Assembly: GCA_016859345.1 (NCBI GenBank)
Contig: CM029124.1
Span: 11,054,001-11,118,000, forward strand
From: Istiophorus platypterus
Lineage: Eukaryota > Chordata > Actinopteri > Istiophoriformes > Istiophoridae
Direction: 5' to 3'
Length of the DNA stretch: 64,000 bases
The translations under genes and the position numbers were made by a program. Each line of letters begins with the position of its first letter. Position 1 is the first letter of the stretch. The notes beneath the pieces were generated by a model, which was not told the origin of the DNA, ran no database searches, and was given only the letters and a program-made list of their open reading frames with translations. This document shows positions 14,547-25,948 of this stretch, one piece after another.

Positions 14547-17103
14547 TGTGTATGACCTGTCTGTCAGTTAAACCTTACTTTGGGGTTTGTCTACATTTCC
14601 AAAATAACAATGTGCACCATAGAAATTATAAAGCACTCAAGATGTACAATATATAGTTATGGAAACCTAAAAACATCTGAGATGACTTCTAAAATGGCAT
14701 TAACACAGATGGCACACGCTTTGCACACACGACGGTCAACGAAGGTATAGAAATGTCAAAACAAACTTTCGGATACATCCTAATATCCTCAAATTAGTTT
14801 GAAAGCAGGTCCCCAGATAGCTCCGGCTGCGGTCATCGGGTGCCTATTTTGGAGAGGCACAGTCTTAAATAGCTGCAGGAAATGAGGAGATGATGATGGA
14901 CTTGAATCTACCCTCTGCCTAAGCACTGCTCTCTTAAAATAGGAGTGATCTGTTGTCCTCCACGTGCCAGGAAGAAAGAAGAAAATAATCCAGTTGAAAG
15001 AAACGTGCAGGTAGGTGCAGAAGAAAGTCATTGATTTAAATAGTATCATCATGACCATATTTATATAGAAAAAAAAGCATAAAAAAATCATTAATTTAAT
15101 GAATATCCGAGCAGTATTTAATTTGCTTCCACTAAAACAAAGTAATAATAATAAAAAAAAGAAAAAGAAAATTTCACTTCAGAATGACTCATCAGATGTG
15201 ACTTAGTTCAGTCAAACAAATACTTAGTTACAAGTATGTTCAACAGTAACATCAGCATCATCATTTAGAGCAGGTCTTCATTTATTGAAGTGGTAACCCC
15301 AAACAAAATAACCAACCATGCTGCAGGGCTTCTAAAGTCCAAAGAGAATAAAATTTAACATGACTAATATTATCTTTAATTTCCACTCTGTCAGTACCCA
15401 CCTCTTTATGAGCAATTTTCATCACCTCATTTTCTTTCTCATCTTGCAACAGATGTCAAGCCACAGCTGAGTTTTAGTCGCCATCTTGTGGCCATGAGCG
15501 TACAACAACTGTGTTCACAAGGGGCTAAAAATGCCTCATGAATGAAAGAGATGCTGTGAGAGCACCCAGGGTCCCCTCAAGCCGAACATCAGGCGATGTT
15601 GTCTTTTGTTCTGTGTGGTCTCACCTTTCTCTGCTTTCACTCTGATACAAAATTTAAAAATAAATGTCCAGTAATTACATGTAAGTCTTTACATTAGCTA
15701 ATGTTCTTGCCTCAAATGCATCACAGAATAAAAAAAACCAAAACAAAACAGGTAAGGTGACAGCTATGCACTGGTTTATGTAACAATGACTAATGTCTCT
15801 GGAAGCGAATGGCACCACATTTCTATGTAATCACAACATTCATTATCATGTCTCCGCCAGCTCCATTTTTTATGATATGAAAACCAAATGTTGTGCAAAA
15901 ATATTCTGTGTGACTGACAGAAGGAATACCAATGACTAAGAGATAATTAACATTTCATAACTATGAAACTTAATAATATCATGTCCCACTCTAAGAGGAC
16001 CAAAGGGGAAAAAAAAAAAAAAGTTCTAGTGAAACCTTGGAAATGTTTCCGCTGCCAACACTGGCAGGGTAAAAAAAAAAGTTCATAATATTATTCAAGG
16101 CCTGCGTGGCAATAGCTTCTGAGAAATGATTTACTGCATTTTTGCTACGAATACTTTGTTCCTTTAAAAAACTAAAGTATAGTACGTTATGTTCTCGCTG
16201 GCCATTTATCATTTCTCAGGGCGTCTCCCTGTGGGATTAGCAATTTCGGTTATTTCCACGGGATCATGCTGTTATTTCTGAAAGTTATTCTCAGTGGTCT
16301 TCTCCTGCTATCTCTCCGATCAGAGTTTGGCTCTGCTGCACTGCCAAGGAAATCTAATTAGTAAGCAGTGATGTGCTGAAATGTGAAGAAGCTGGGTTAA
16401 GGGTAATCTTTACGGGTGGCTGAGCTTCAGGGCAAAACTGAAAAGGTGAGAGGCAAATTGATCACCAGTGAAATTAGTGGCTTCTCGGTGCCCTGAAGAG
16501 AATCCACAGAATGTTTATGAATTGGACTTAATTGTGTTTAATCAAGTTAAGGCCGATGGGGAACCTCTGATGAATTTAGCATTGATCTAAAAGGGGCAGA
16601 GCTCCTACAGTAGCATCACTTGTCTGCATGAGTAATGAACTATCAAGACTTGCAACAACATCGGAGCTTGATAAGCGTGTCAGCTGTGTAAGCGCTAAAG
16701 AAAAGGGCAGAGGGAATGATGCAGTATGTGAGCACTGACAAAGGGAGAAGAACAATACATGACTGTTTCTCTGCTCCTCATCTTCAGCATAAGGTAAGAT
16801 CAGTGTGACCAGTCTTAGTGTTGTCTGCGTCATCATACTCTTAAAATGGAGGCTAGACCACCTGCGTTTTTTTCTCAAGCGCTTATGATCATCTCTTGTC
16901 AGGTGGCATTTTCTGTATTTAACAAAAATGTATTCAAAGAATAAAGAAACTGTTTGAGTTCATCACCGAAGATACTGACACATTAGAATGGGGGAGGATG
17001 CCCAGCAGGGGAAACATCATGCCTTCTTCCGTGGCTCTGGTGAAAACAGGGAAAAGTGAAAAAGAGGCCAGCTCAGCTATAGGAAAGCCAATGCTCCAAT
17101 TAG

Positions 17104-17445
17104 ACCAGTGGCTTCCAGTGTTTTTCGCTTGCGATTCCTTGTGAAGCCATATCTTCTTGTGACCACATGTTATCTGTTTCAAATCTACCGATTGTACATG
17201 GTTTAAACTAAGAGGTATAATAATAGAGCAAGAGTGATGTCGTTTTGTTTTTTTTTTTTTAAATCAATTTTTATCTTTAGAGGCATGTAGATGAGAAATT
17301 ATCCTGAGATTAAATACAAAAAAGGCAAAGATTGGAGAAAAGCCTGCCAAAAATACAACTTTGTGTGATTTTTCTAGGCTCTGTCCTGTTAAACCCCCTG
17401 TGACCCCTTCTGGGGGTCCTGATCTCTTGGATTTGCTATGATTTC
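17104..17445. mobile_element. old hAT-like MITE
   Basis: The left end, ACCAGTGGCTTCCAGTGTTT followed by TTCGCTTGCGATTCCTTGTG, and right end, GTGACCCCTTCTGGGGGTCC, resemble the ends of a widespread fish element (CAGTGGTTCCCAACCTTTTTGGCTTGTGACCCC and its inverse). The middle is AT-rich and non-coding. Diverged. Confidence 0.5.
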
Positions 17446-19917
17446 ATCCTGTACAAAATGTTTGAACATTTATACAGTTGTTGACTCTATTGCATATTAT
17501 AACATTTTTTTTTTTTTACACAAATGTCAGCTGACTGTTTGAGTTACTACATATCACACCTTAAAGTTCAGCTCATAACTGAGCATCAGGGAATGACCAG
17601 TGAAAAGCAGTAATCATAGAATCCTGTAACGTACCTGTGTGTGCAACAAAACCCCAGAATCAGGAAACCTAAACGCAGGAACCTTGTTTACCTTTCAAAG
17701 AAAATAATCAAAGTTCACTTTGTAAATAAAGAGACTTACACCTCACAGTTCTGCTTTTTATCAAATAAATGACCCTTATACCAGACTGTGTGGGCTGTGT
17801 TTGCTATACACAGTAATGCACAGCACCCTCTAATGTGGCTCCCCTGTAATAACCAAGCTGTGACTCGGCCCAGTCTCCTGCAGCACTGAACTCTTCCCAT
17901 CTGTCTGTGTGCTGGCTGCAGGGCAGATCTGCTCTAGTTTAACGAGTAAAAAGCCAGAGTTCACGGAATAACAAAAATAATGGAACACCGGATACATGGC
18001 AGGAGCTGTAATTTCACCAGTAGCGCTGATATGTGCTCACAGAACACACTCCCCCTATATTTTGGGGGCCCAGGATTATACAATGTATAGTGATATGACA
18101 TTGTTTTTCTTAACTCCTTGCTGTCAGTTGTATTTATATCCTCAACTGGCTTTGTGAGAGTAAATAAATGTGCCACCTCTAATTTTAAGACCAATATAGT
18201 GCAGTGGAACATCTTATTTTAGAGTTAGATTTTGAAGGAAACGAAGAGTCCTGCCCTCCAGGTCTGAGCATGCAATAAGCAGTGGTGACGGATAGGTATT
18301 ATGAGGAGTTTCCTCCTGCCTCCGTTGGGGATTTGTGATAATCTCTTTTAGAATGAGTCATGGGTAGATTATCATATAGCCTGCTGTAGGCCAGGATATC
18401 CTATATAGGCTATGCTAATAGGTGAAACTCAGGAGGCTCGCCGGTGAACTTGGAATGAGAATGGTGCTTACCTGGGCCTGGGAAGCACATTCCTGAGCGA
18501 GTGGAAATGGTATTAATGTCTTAGCCAGTCGTCCTGTGCACAAAGAAAATTAAATTGGCATGCTTATGTTATGGCTTCAGCTATCAAACGTTTCACACAC
18601 ATCAATGACATGCTGTATTTACATGTGATAAAAATGTCGCTGTTGTATTTGCTTTTTCACAAACACTCAGGAGCAAAGATCAACAAACATGAGCATGCAA
18701 ATCAAACAGTGATTTTAATACTGTGTCTACTCTGGGCATGACATGAAGACTTTGGATTCTTTTTAAGGACACTCGTTTCATCCTGGAAAATTCTCAATGA
18801 AAAGCGATAATAACAGAGTTCTACTCTGTGCATTAGTACCAAGGCTATGTAAGAGCACTTCTTTGACCCTTATACTACCCGTAGCTTACATACTAGAACG
18901 AGAAATATGTTCCTACAATCGCAGCAGGGGTCATTACTCCACAGGGTTATCACACATCAGACCACTGACACTTGTATATTTGCGAAAAGGAAAATCTGAG
19001 TCCCAATTCCTATTGAGACCATGTTCCTATTTTACATTCACTATGAATATTTGATTAAAAAAGTTATTTAATATTTGATGCATATCTGTGAAGTTGCTCC
19101 CACTACTTCCTCCTATGAAATTGAATGTTAACATATCAGGAGCTATGTGGCTCTATCTATGCAGCCATAACACATCCCTGGCAAGCCAATGAATCCGTTC
19201 ACTTGTTAGAGAGGCGTCAGGCATATCTGAATGAATGCATGAGCTTGTTGCACTGATCCAACTATGGGCAAAAAAACATGGCCTCTAAGGGCCAATTAGA
19301 GTAACCAAGTTGTCACAAGCTAGTATTGTGAGAGAGCATGACCTTTGTCTGGTGCACACATTGTGAGACTAACTTTGCAGCCACCAAAGTGTATAAATAA
19401 TCGCGCTCCATTCAGACTTCAGAGATTTATGAATCTCTGTGAAGCACAGCAGTATTTTTGTGTCATGATTTACATACATAGGTCTATTACAGAATTACTG
19501 TTGCAGAAAATGATTTTACATAAACACCAAGTGCGGCAGAACCGGTTTTGGAGGATGTATAAATATATTTGAATTAGGCCCGAGGCGAGAATTATATGCT
19601 ACAGAGGTTACAGATGCACTGCTTGCCATTGCTGTGATCTGTTCATAAAACTGAATTTCTATATACCTGGTTTACTATGAAGTCTGGAGCCATGACAACT
19701 GACTGACACAAAAACATCATTGTACATTTCTAAAATGCGTGTATTACAACTACTGCAGATGTGTTTCCTTTTGTACAAACTCTCTTGACCTCAACCATTC
19801 ATGTCTGGAAAAAAATAGAAATGCACGTGGACATCTGCATTCATGTTAGATCTATACCTAGTGATTTTTTTTTTTTGAGGATGATAACAAGAAGATATTT
19901 TCAAACAAGAGTGCACA
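17446..19917. other. 3' flanking DNA, nothing recognised
   Basis: Mixed sequence without supported genes. The part around 18240-18560 is of higher complexity than its surroundings. Confidence 0.5.
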
Positions 19918-20230
19918 GTCATGCTAGTGGCTCTGGGAGGCTATGTGTAGGAAAAGCAGTGCTTTGAGCCACAGTAAATGTTAACATCAGCATTCTAACA
20001 TACTCCCTTTGCTAACATGCTCTTTAGTGGTTGCAGTGTTTACCTTGTTCATCATCATTGTTTTTAGCATTTGGAATCATGCAAACATTTGCCAATTATC
20101 ACTTAATTTTTTACAAGGCAATTTGCAGGTATTTGGTTATAAACCAAAGCACATGTTGATGATCCAGTTGAAAATTTACAAGGTTGCTGCAATTCATTCC
20201 GAAGGGGGAATAAATGTGTCATGACAGATA
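19918..20230 (+). mobile_element. teleost 'GCTAACAT' dispersed repeat
   Basis: Ordered motifs CATGCTAGTGGCTCTGGGAG, GTGCTTTGAGCCACAGTAAA, GTTAACATCAGCATTCTAAC, GCAGTGTTTACCTTGTTCAT, TTTGCAGGTATTTGGTTATA plus AACCAAAG, and GCAATTCATTCCGAAGGGGG follow the layout of a very common fish repeat. No coding capacity is visible. Confidence 0.75.
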
Positions 20231-21879
20231 ACACTAAGAGTGACCAGCAATGTAAACTCAGATCTGCTTAGAAATTTTTCGATAGGTGCGCACCATTTTA
20301 TTATCTTTAGACAGTATTGTTCTCTAAATATTAAATGCGAATGACAAGTGCATCCCGTTTGAGGAGACACTGGACAGTGGGTTCTTTCAAGCCTTTCATT
20401 ACCACAGAGATATGCCCATTCTTAATACTGTAATTTAATCTACTAAATGAAATGATCAGGGTGAAGAGTTAAAAAAAAAAAAAAAAAAAAAAGGCCGGGA
20501 CATAATCCCTTGACAGATTGAAACACTCAGTATAAATGCTTCAATTATTTGTCTAGCTAGCTTTTAATCCAATTCATCAGGTGAGTATTCCAAAACGAGG
20601 TGGAAGTATGACCTTGAAGGTACAGACGCAGCTCATATCTCCTGCCATTTATTTTTTCTTTCCGAATAAGAATGCTGATATTTCAAACACATTCTCTTTT
20701 TCAGGCGTCATGAAATAGCACATAGTAGCTTTATAAGCAAATGGCAAAAACAGCCCACGATATCTAGCCCCAGCTGCACTCAGCAGGGTCTGCACGATGC
20801 TATTCTCCTGTCAGCAGTCAACGTTCCTGTGAGGGGGAACGAAGAGTGTAGCGGGTGGTGTCGATAGACAGCAAACACTAGAGACCCTTGTCTTGTCTGT
20901 ACAGATCCGAAACTTACTCCACACATTTAAGAGGTGATAAAGACACAGCTGATAACTAAAACAGGCTGATCTTTATCCTGGTTTCTTTACAGGTCTTGCT
21001 TTAATTTGCTTTTTTTCTTTTACCATCAGCATAGTGCAGAGGTTTGTTTTGATCCTTTAGGACAGCAGGCTTGTTGTGGTGGGAACTAGGTTCCCTCCTG
21101 ACCTATTTTCTGAGCAGCTTTTTAAGTTACTTCACTTTGGCATTCAGCTCCTGCTCCTTTGTGAACCTCAACCTACAAAGAACCCTGTGAACTTGATTGG
21201 CATTTCCACGGTTTGACTGACTGCAGGACACTTTTTGTTTATGTCAGTCTGGTTGTGTTAGATGTGTCAATCTCTGCTAAACCAAGACAGAAATGAAGAG
21301 AATATACCAGAGATTTTCAATGCCTTCTGCCTTGTTGGTTACAATTTCTGCCACCTTTAAAGACACCCCCCCCCCTTTGTCTTTTTTTTGCAGTTTGTGT
21401 TGACAGGTGAGTAAATGTGCTCCTGAAGACTGTCAGTTTCTCAGACTTCCCGGAACACTTCCCATTGCTTTTCAGCGATACAGTGGCTATCCATATCCCC
21501 ATGTTTGGTGACCTGTCATTGCTCTTCTTTAAAGTGAAAGCCCACTGCACAGAGAAGGCCTCATTCTGACAGACCTCTCTCTGCAGACATTGTATTTTTA
21601 TGAGCCTACTGTCGAGTTCTACCGCTGTGTGTCACCTTATACTGTATTCAAGTTTCATCCCCACTATGCAGTTCGAGGACTGTGTCTTTATGACCCCATA
21701 CATTATTCACGTTTTCATGAAGGCACACAATGATGTACTTTAATACTTTAAAAACTGTGAGGTACAATTAATATTATCCATGTTGCTAAAGCACCTTGAC
21801 ATAGAGGACAGGGAGAAATTGTGAACATAGTCAGGGCCTGCAATTATGCTTCACAGTACACATTAAAATAGCTTAGAGC
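20231..21879. other. 3' flanking DNA next to pcdh15, nothing recognised
   Basis: Includes a 22-bp A tract at 20471-20492 and a short C run at 21367. No gene is seen. Confidence 0.5.
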
Positions 21880-21885
21880 TTTATT
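21880..21885 (-). terminator. candidate polyadenylation signal for MTKL tail
   Basis: Canonical AATAAA on the minus strand, the first after the last tail stop. It is followed by T-rich sequence on the transcript strand within about 30 bases. Confidence 0.45.
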
Positions 21886-22775
21886 GTTGAATGTAATACA
21901 TTTTTTTGGTAGTCCTTTTCCCCACGTATGGGGTCCTGATGTGTCAGTTAATAAATTATCATGAACAGAGTGAATCTGCATCATGTAAAGGGGTTGAAAA
22001 TACCACATTCTGTAGTTACAAATGTCCATATAAAAACACTATGATCACACGGTCATATTTCACTGTTGAAATACAGCGATGACAGTCATGTGGGTATTAT
22101 GTTTTTTAATATCATATGTTAGATTCTCTATCTCTGTTAGATACAAAATAGACAAAAATAATCTCATATTTTTCCAGAAATTTTCAAAAACATTGTCAAA
22201 TGATCACAACATAAAATAATCAATGACAATCTTAATTATCTGCAAGTAATATTCTATTAGCAAAATAAGTTTCTTTTACTTTTTCATAGACTATATAATC
22301 AGAATTTCTTCATATGTTCACCATGATTTCTCTGTAAATATTTTTAACATTGCAGTGAAATGAATGACAATCTCTCTGTTGTCTGTTTTAAAAAGACAAA
22401 AAACAAAAAACTGAGGCTGAGAAAAGAAAGCAAACATGGAATCACTCAACAAAAGAAGCCCATTTTCTGTGTTAAAAAAAAGTAAAAATTACACTCAAGC
22501 ACAGTTCACATAAAATTTCATATTTCTTTGAGGCACTCATTGCCTTGCAGCTCTGTGTTTCCATCTGTAATAGCCCTGTCGGTGATAAACGCTTGGTACA
22601 AATAAGCTTCGACATAATGTGGTTAAATAAAATTCAATTCTAAGTTCAATTTGACAGCGATCGGAGCTTATCCACTTGAGGCACAAAATCATTGTTTCAT
22701 GATCATTTTCTAAACAAAACAACATGTTAGAGATAGGAAAATAACAAACAGGAAACTAATTTTCTGCATGGCCAG
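21880..22775 (-). other. pcdh15: probable 3' UTR of the MTKL-tail transcript
   Basis: AT-rich sequence directly after the stop codon. The minus strand shows a variant ATTAAA at 22110-22105 and the first canonical AATAAA at 21885-21880, about 890 nt past the stop. The exact cleavage site is not visible from sequence alone. Confidence 0.5.
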
Positions 22776-23390
22776 TCAGAGTTTTGTCATTGGTATGTGC
22801 AGGCTGTTCCAGGGTCCCATCCATAGCTCCTCCTCGTCTGATAATGTGTGGTCACTGTGGGACTCCAGTGTCTCCCTACTGTTCTTGTGGTTGTCAACGT
22901 AAGTCTCTTGCTCCTCATTGACACAAGGGCCGATGCTGTTTCTGTCAATCAAGGCCTTGGCGATACTGGTTTTGGACCCGAAATGTTTAAGATCCGTGAT
23001 GGTGGATCCCAGGGAGCCACAGGAGGGCCGAGTGTTAAGGTTGACATCCACGTTAGAGGGAACACATGTGCCTGTTCCGTTTTCTGTCTCGTTCCCTGAA
23101 CCCTCAATGCTAATAACAGGGGAGGGTTCTTCATGAGTCACGCCTAACTTGTCTAGTTTTTTAAAATGCTTACCCAGCCGGCAGGGAGAGCCCACCTTCA
23201 GGTTGTTTGCGTGTGGCAGCCTCCTTGTCCGGACGATAGTGCCGTTTTGTGCAAGGTATATGCTACCGTTGATGTTGCTGTGGCTGTTGGGGAGTCGGTT
23301 TCGCTGGGTCTCTGTGGTGCTCTCCTCTCCTGTGGAGCTGGTCTCATTCTCCCGATCTACCACCAGCTTAATCCGTTTCTTTCTCCCAGG
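22776..23390 (-). CDS. pcdh15: pcdh15 terminal exon, conserved MTKL tail (CD3-type)
   Basis: A 204-codon terminal exon, strong acceptor ttgtctcctcctcag, phase 0, stop TGA. It begins PGRKKRIKLVVDRE, then NETSSTGEESTTE and QRNRLPNSHSNINGSIYLAQ, NGTIVRTRR, LGKHFKKLDKLGVTHEE, and ends SDHTLSDEEELWMGPWNSLH and IPMTKL. These blocks align with a vertebrate PCDH15 tail that I can recall residue by residue, so this is the surest of the three. The centre (about residues 85-165) is more divergent. MTKL fits a class I PDZ ligand (Thr at -2, Leu at 0). I label it CD3-type because it is the last tail exon and because its length fits the shorter isoforms; in the literature the numbering of CD2 and CD3 should be checked. 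Confidence 0.94.
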   Translation of the reverse strand, partial: PGRKKRIKLVVDRENETSSTGEESTTETQRNRLPNSHSNINGSIYLAQNGTIVRTRRLPHANNLKVGSPCRLGKHFKKLDKLGVTHEEPSPVISIEGSGNETENGTGTCVPSNVDVNLNTRPSCGSLGSTITDLKHFGSKTSIAKALIDRNSIGPCVNEEQETYVDNHKNSRETLESHSDHTLSDEEELWMGPWNSLHIPMTKL

Positions 23391-23760
23391 CTGAGGAGGA
23401 GACAAGGGGTCAGGGTGAATATATAGTTTTTACAGTGATGGTGTATTACTCCGAAGAGTAATAATTTCATAATCAGAGGAACACTTCAAGTCAAATCAGA
23501 TAACACCACAACATGCAAAATCTCACAGCAAAAACTAGAGCTATATTTTATACAAAAAGTAAAGGCATAACAACAGACTCAGAGGAGATCAAAGAGAAGA
23601 GTAAGTAAGAGATATCAAAAGACAGCAAAATTCTCATTTTCTGCAGCAGGAAATCACCAAGGTTTTTCCTTGCTGAGGGGAAATTAGGTAAAAGTTGATG
23701 CTTGAAACACTCTGTAGCGGCAAGTAATATTTTTCCACTCCCATGCAAGGGGTAATCGAT
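23391..23760. other. short intervening sequence between STAF and MTKL tails
   Basis: Intron for the MTKL route, downstream flank for the STAF route. It has the MTKL acceptor with its pyrimidine tract at the low end. No other feature is visible. Confidence 0.6.
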
Positions 23761-23766
23761 TTTATT
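23761..23766 (-). terminator. candidate polyadenylation signal just after the STAF tail
   Basis: Canonical AATAAA on the minus strand only 32 bases after the TAG stop. If used, it would give the long Ser/acidic isoform a 3' UTR of about 50-60 nt, and would let its transcript end before the competing MTKL exon is made. Confidence 0.45.
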
Positions 23767-23798
23767 CACTCTTACTTCACAGCGGACAAATTCTCTTT

Positions 23799-25793
23799 CT
23801 AGAAGGCTGTTGAATTTCCTTCAGACTCTGAATCAGCATCTGACGTTGTCCCTCCTGAGCCCTTTGACGCACTGATGGCCTCTGATCCAGAGCCACTGCC
23901 GGAAGATCTGTCAGAGGAGATGGCGTCCTCGTCCACCTCAGTGATAGGGGACAGTCCGCCATATGTCTCTTCTGAGGTGTCACTGGTGCTTCTGATCTCG
24001 GAACTGTATGGGGGACCAGTGTATGGGGCAGAAGGCCCCGGGTCTCCGGATGCCACGCTAGACCCCCTAGACGAAGCTTCATCACTGAGCTCGCTGGCTG
24101 ACTCTTTGCTCTCGTCAGCAGTCTCCGATTCTTCCTCCTGCTCATCTTCAGTCTCCTCCGTGATTGTGTCCTCAGATCCGTGGCTGGGGATGGACCTTTG
24201 GGAACGCCGGCTGCTCCTGGTGGACCGGGACTCAGTTGAAGTCTCCTTGCTATCCAGGGAACTTTGATCGGTCATCTGACTGCCCGAGGAAGAAGAGCCT
24301 CCGTAGGACTCAGATCCAGATGTTTTCCTTTGACTGGACCCTCGGGACGAAGAGCCCTCACTCCCTGACTCTGTCTCGCTGACAGTTCCTGTCCCTGATT
24401 CGGCCTCACTGAGTTCTTCAGTGGACTTCTCTGATGTTAATGTGCTCCTTGATGATCTGGTTCTCTGAGATGACTTAAAACTTGAGCCGGATAAAGATGC
24501 AGCAGTGCCAGTGCTATCACTTCTACTCTCACTTGCACTTTCACTTCTTCTGCTACCACTGCCACTGCCACTGATGTCTGAAGTGCTGCTCCCCTTGCTG
24601 GCTGCAGTAGCTGATGATCTCATGGAAGACCTGGCAGAAGACAGACTTTCTCCCGTGGTCCCTGAAGCATCTTCCTCCTCAGACTCTTCATCAGAGTCTC
24701 TCTCTGTTCCTGAACCCTTTTCTGTGCTTGTTTCCTTCCCTGTTGCTGTGCCCGTTCCTGATTCTGTTTCTTTCTCGGATTCAGAGTCTTTCTCGGATTC
24801 AGAGTCTTTCTCAGATTCAGAGTCTTTCTCAGATTCAGAGTCTTTCTCAGTCTCTGAATCTTTCTTGGTCTCTGAATCTTTCTCGGTCTCTGAATCCCTC
24901 CCCATCTCCGAATCCCTCCCTGTCTCCGAATCTCTCTCCGTAGCCGATGAAGTCTCTGACTCTCTCTCAGATTTTCTTTCAGTCCCTGATTCTTTCTCAC
25001 TGACAGATTCCTCCTCAGTTTCATCTTCTTCAGATTTGGATTTGCTTTCCTCATCAGAATCCCCCGGCTCTCCATCAGGCTCTTCCTCTGAGTCCACAGT
25101 GCTTTCGTTGGCATCATCTCGGTCTAAATCTACTTTCAGGTAATCTCTGTCAACACTGCTTTTCTCCGAGGATTCCTCATCAGAGCCTTTCTCCTTACTG
25201 CTTCCACTTGTACCTGCTTCGGGCTCGCTTTCTGTCACACTAATAGAAACTTTAGACTTCCTTTCATCCTCACTGGCTACTTGTGAGGCCTCCTCATCCC
25301 TCTCACTGCCCGTGGCAGAGCCACGGCTCACACTACTTTGCGACTTCCTCCGGACCTGCAACCTGTTGCCTAAGTTGATTTTCCTCAAAACTTTGCCAAG
25401 TCGGCTGCGGGTATTAGACTTGCTGTCGATCGGTCCCATAAGTGCTGGTCCGTCAGTTAGGCTCTCCTGGCTGTCAATACGACGGGCTGACATCAGTTTG
25501 GCATAATCCTTGTCCTTCTTCCCGGCGCCAAACATCTTGAACATTTTGGCTTTCTTCCATGGAGATGGGCCAGAGGGACCAGCATCAGATGTCTGTTCTC
25601 CTCCCTTGCTAGCTGCCAGGAGTTTGCTGAGTTTCATGACAGACTTCAGTTTCTTGGCAGCCTTAGAAGGCTCACCCCCTTCTGCTGGCTCAGCTTGTTC
25701 GATTTCATCCTCTGGGGGCACATTTCTAAATGCAACCCTCTTGGGTGGACCTCTACCCCGCATGCCGCCACGGCCCCTGCCTCTGCCTCGGCC
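23799..25793 (-). CDS. pcdh15: pcdh15 terminal exon, long Ser/acidic tail (CD2-position)
   Basis: An uninterrupted 664-codon exon ending in TAG, acceptor gactgtcttag, phase 0. It starts with an arginine-glycine run (GRGRGRGRGGMRGRG). A basic segment follows at about residues 44-100 (KAAKKLKSVMKLSKLLAASK, then WKKAKMFKMFGAGKKDKDYA), and another basic patch near 128-152. From about residue 155 to the end it is overwhelmingly Ser, Glu, Asp, Thr and Gly, with tandem DSESEK-type hexapeptides near 330-380. It ends EGNSTAF, a class I PDZ ligand. The acidic serines resemble casein-kinase-2 sites. It occupies the place of the mammalian CD2 exon (between CD1 and the MTKL tail) but is clearly longer than what I remember for CD2, so equivalence is only by position. 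The open frame over 2 kb, correct phase and PDZ end support it as real coding. Confidence 0.85.
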   Translation of the reverse strand, partial: GRGRGRGRGGMRGRGPPKRVAFRNVPPEDEIEQAEPAEGGEPSKAAKKLKSVMKLSKLLAASKGGEQTSDAGPSGPSPWKKAKMFKMFGAGKKDKDYAKLMSARRIDSQESLTDGPALMGPIDSKSNTRSRLGKVLRKINLGNRLQVRRKSQSSVSRGSATGSERDEEASQVASEDERKSKVSISVTESEPEAGTSGSSKEKGSDEESSEKSSVDRDYLKVDLDRDDANESTVDSEEEPDGEPGDSDEESKSKSEEDETEEESVSEKESGTERKSERESETSSATERDSETGRDSEMGRDSETEKDSETKKDSETEKDSESEKDSESEKDSESEKDSESEKETESGTGTATGKETSTEKGSGTERDSDEESEEEDASGTTGESLSSARSSMRSSATAASKGSSTSDISGSGSGSRRSESASESRSDSTGTAASLSGSSFKSSQRTRSSRSTLTSEKSTEELSEAESGTGTVSETESGSEGSSSRGSSQRKTSGSESYGGSSSSGSQMTDQSSLDSKETSTESRSTRSSRRSQRSIPSHGSEDTITEETEDEQEEESETADESKESASELSDEASSRGSSVASGDPGPSAPYTGPPYSSEIRSTSDTSEETYGGLSPITEVDEDAISSDRSSGSGSGSEAISASKGSGGTTSDADSESEGNSTAF
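24768..24930 (-). repeat. 18-bp coding tandem repeat (DSESEK units)
   Basis: About nine copies of an 18-bp unit, TCTTTCTCGGATTCAGAG on the plus strand and variants. On the minus strand they encode DSETEK, DSETKK, DSESEK and similar. Copies in the middle are nearly identical (24771-24845) and diverge outward, a pattern of recent slippage or unequal exchange. The number of copies is likely polymorphic. Confidence 0.9.
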
Positions 25794-25948
25794 CTAAGAC
25801 AGTCATAGTCAATTCAGCAACCTTATGTGATGATAAAGCCAAAGTGTTGAAATGTCATATAAGGTATATACTGCTGTTTCAATAATACACTGGACACACA
25901 ACCCATTAAGGCAATAGTGATCATTATTATTCTATGAAAAGGAAATAC

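Larger units (their letters stand above)
9801..17100. other. 3' flanking DNA, no gene supported
   Basis: Carries microsatellites at 11378-11404, 12725-12832 and 14483-14541 and an (AAC)n tract at 11918-11957. The region 16200-16570 is complex, low-repeat sequence with homeodomain-like cores and might be a conserved noncoding element, which cannot be judged from one sequence. Confidence 0.5.

Noticed and set aside
24620..25117. 165-codon minus-strand ORF rich in Arg/Lys/Leu
   Set aside because: Another frame of the same 18-bp repeat exon; shadow of the true reading frame, which carries correct splice phase and the PDZ end.
24505..25143. 212-codon plus-strand ORF rich in Leu/Ser/Pro
   Set aside because: It lies wholly antisense to the Ser/acidic pcdh15 tail exon. 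Its composition follows from the complementary strand of the repeat, and it has no recognisable domain.
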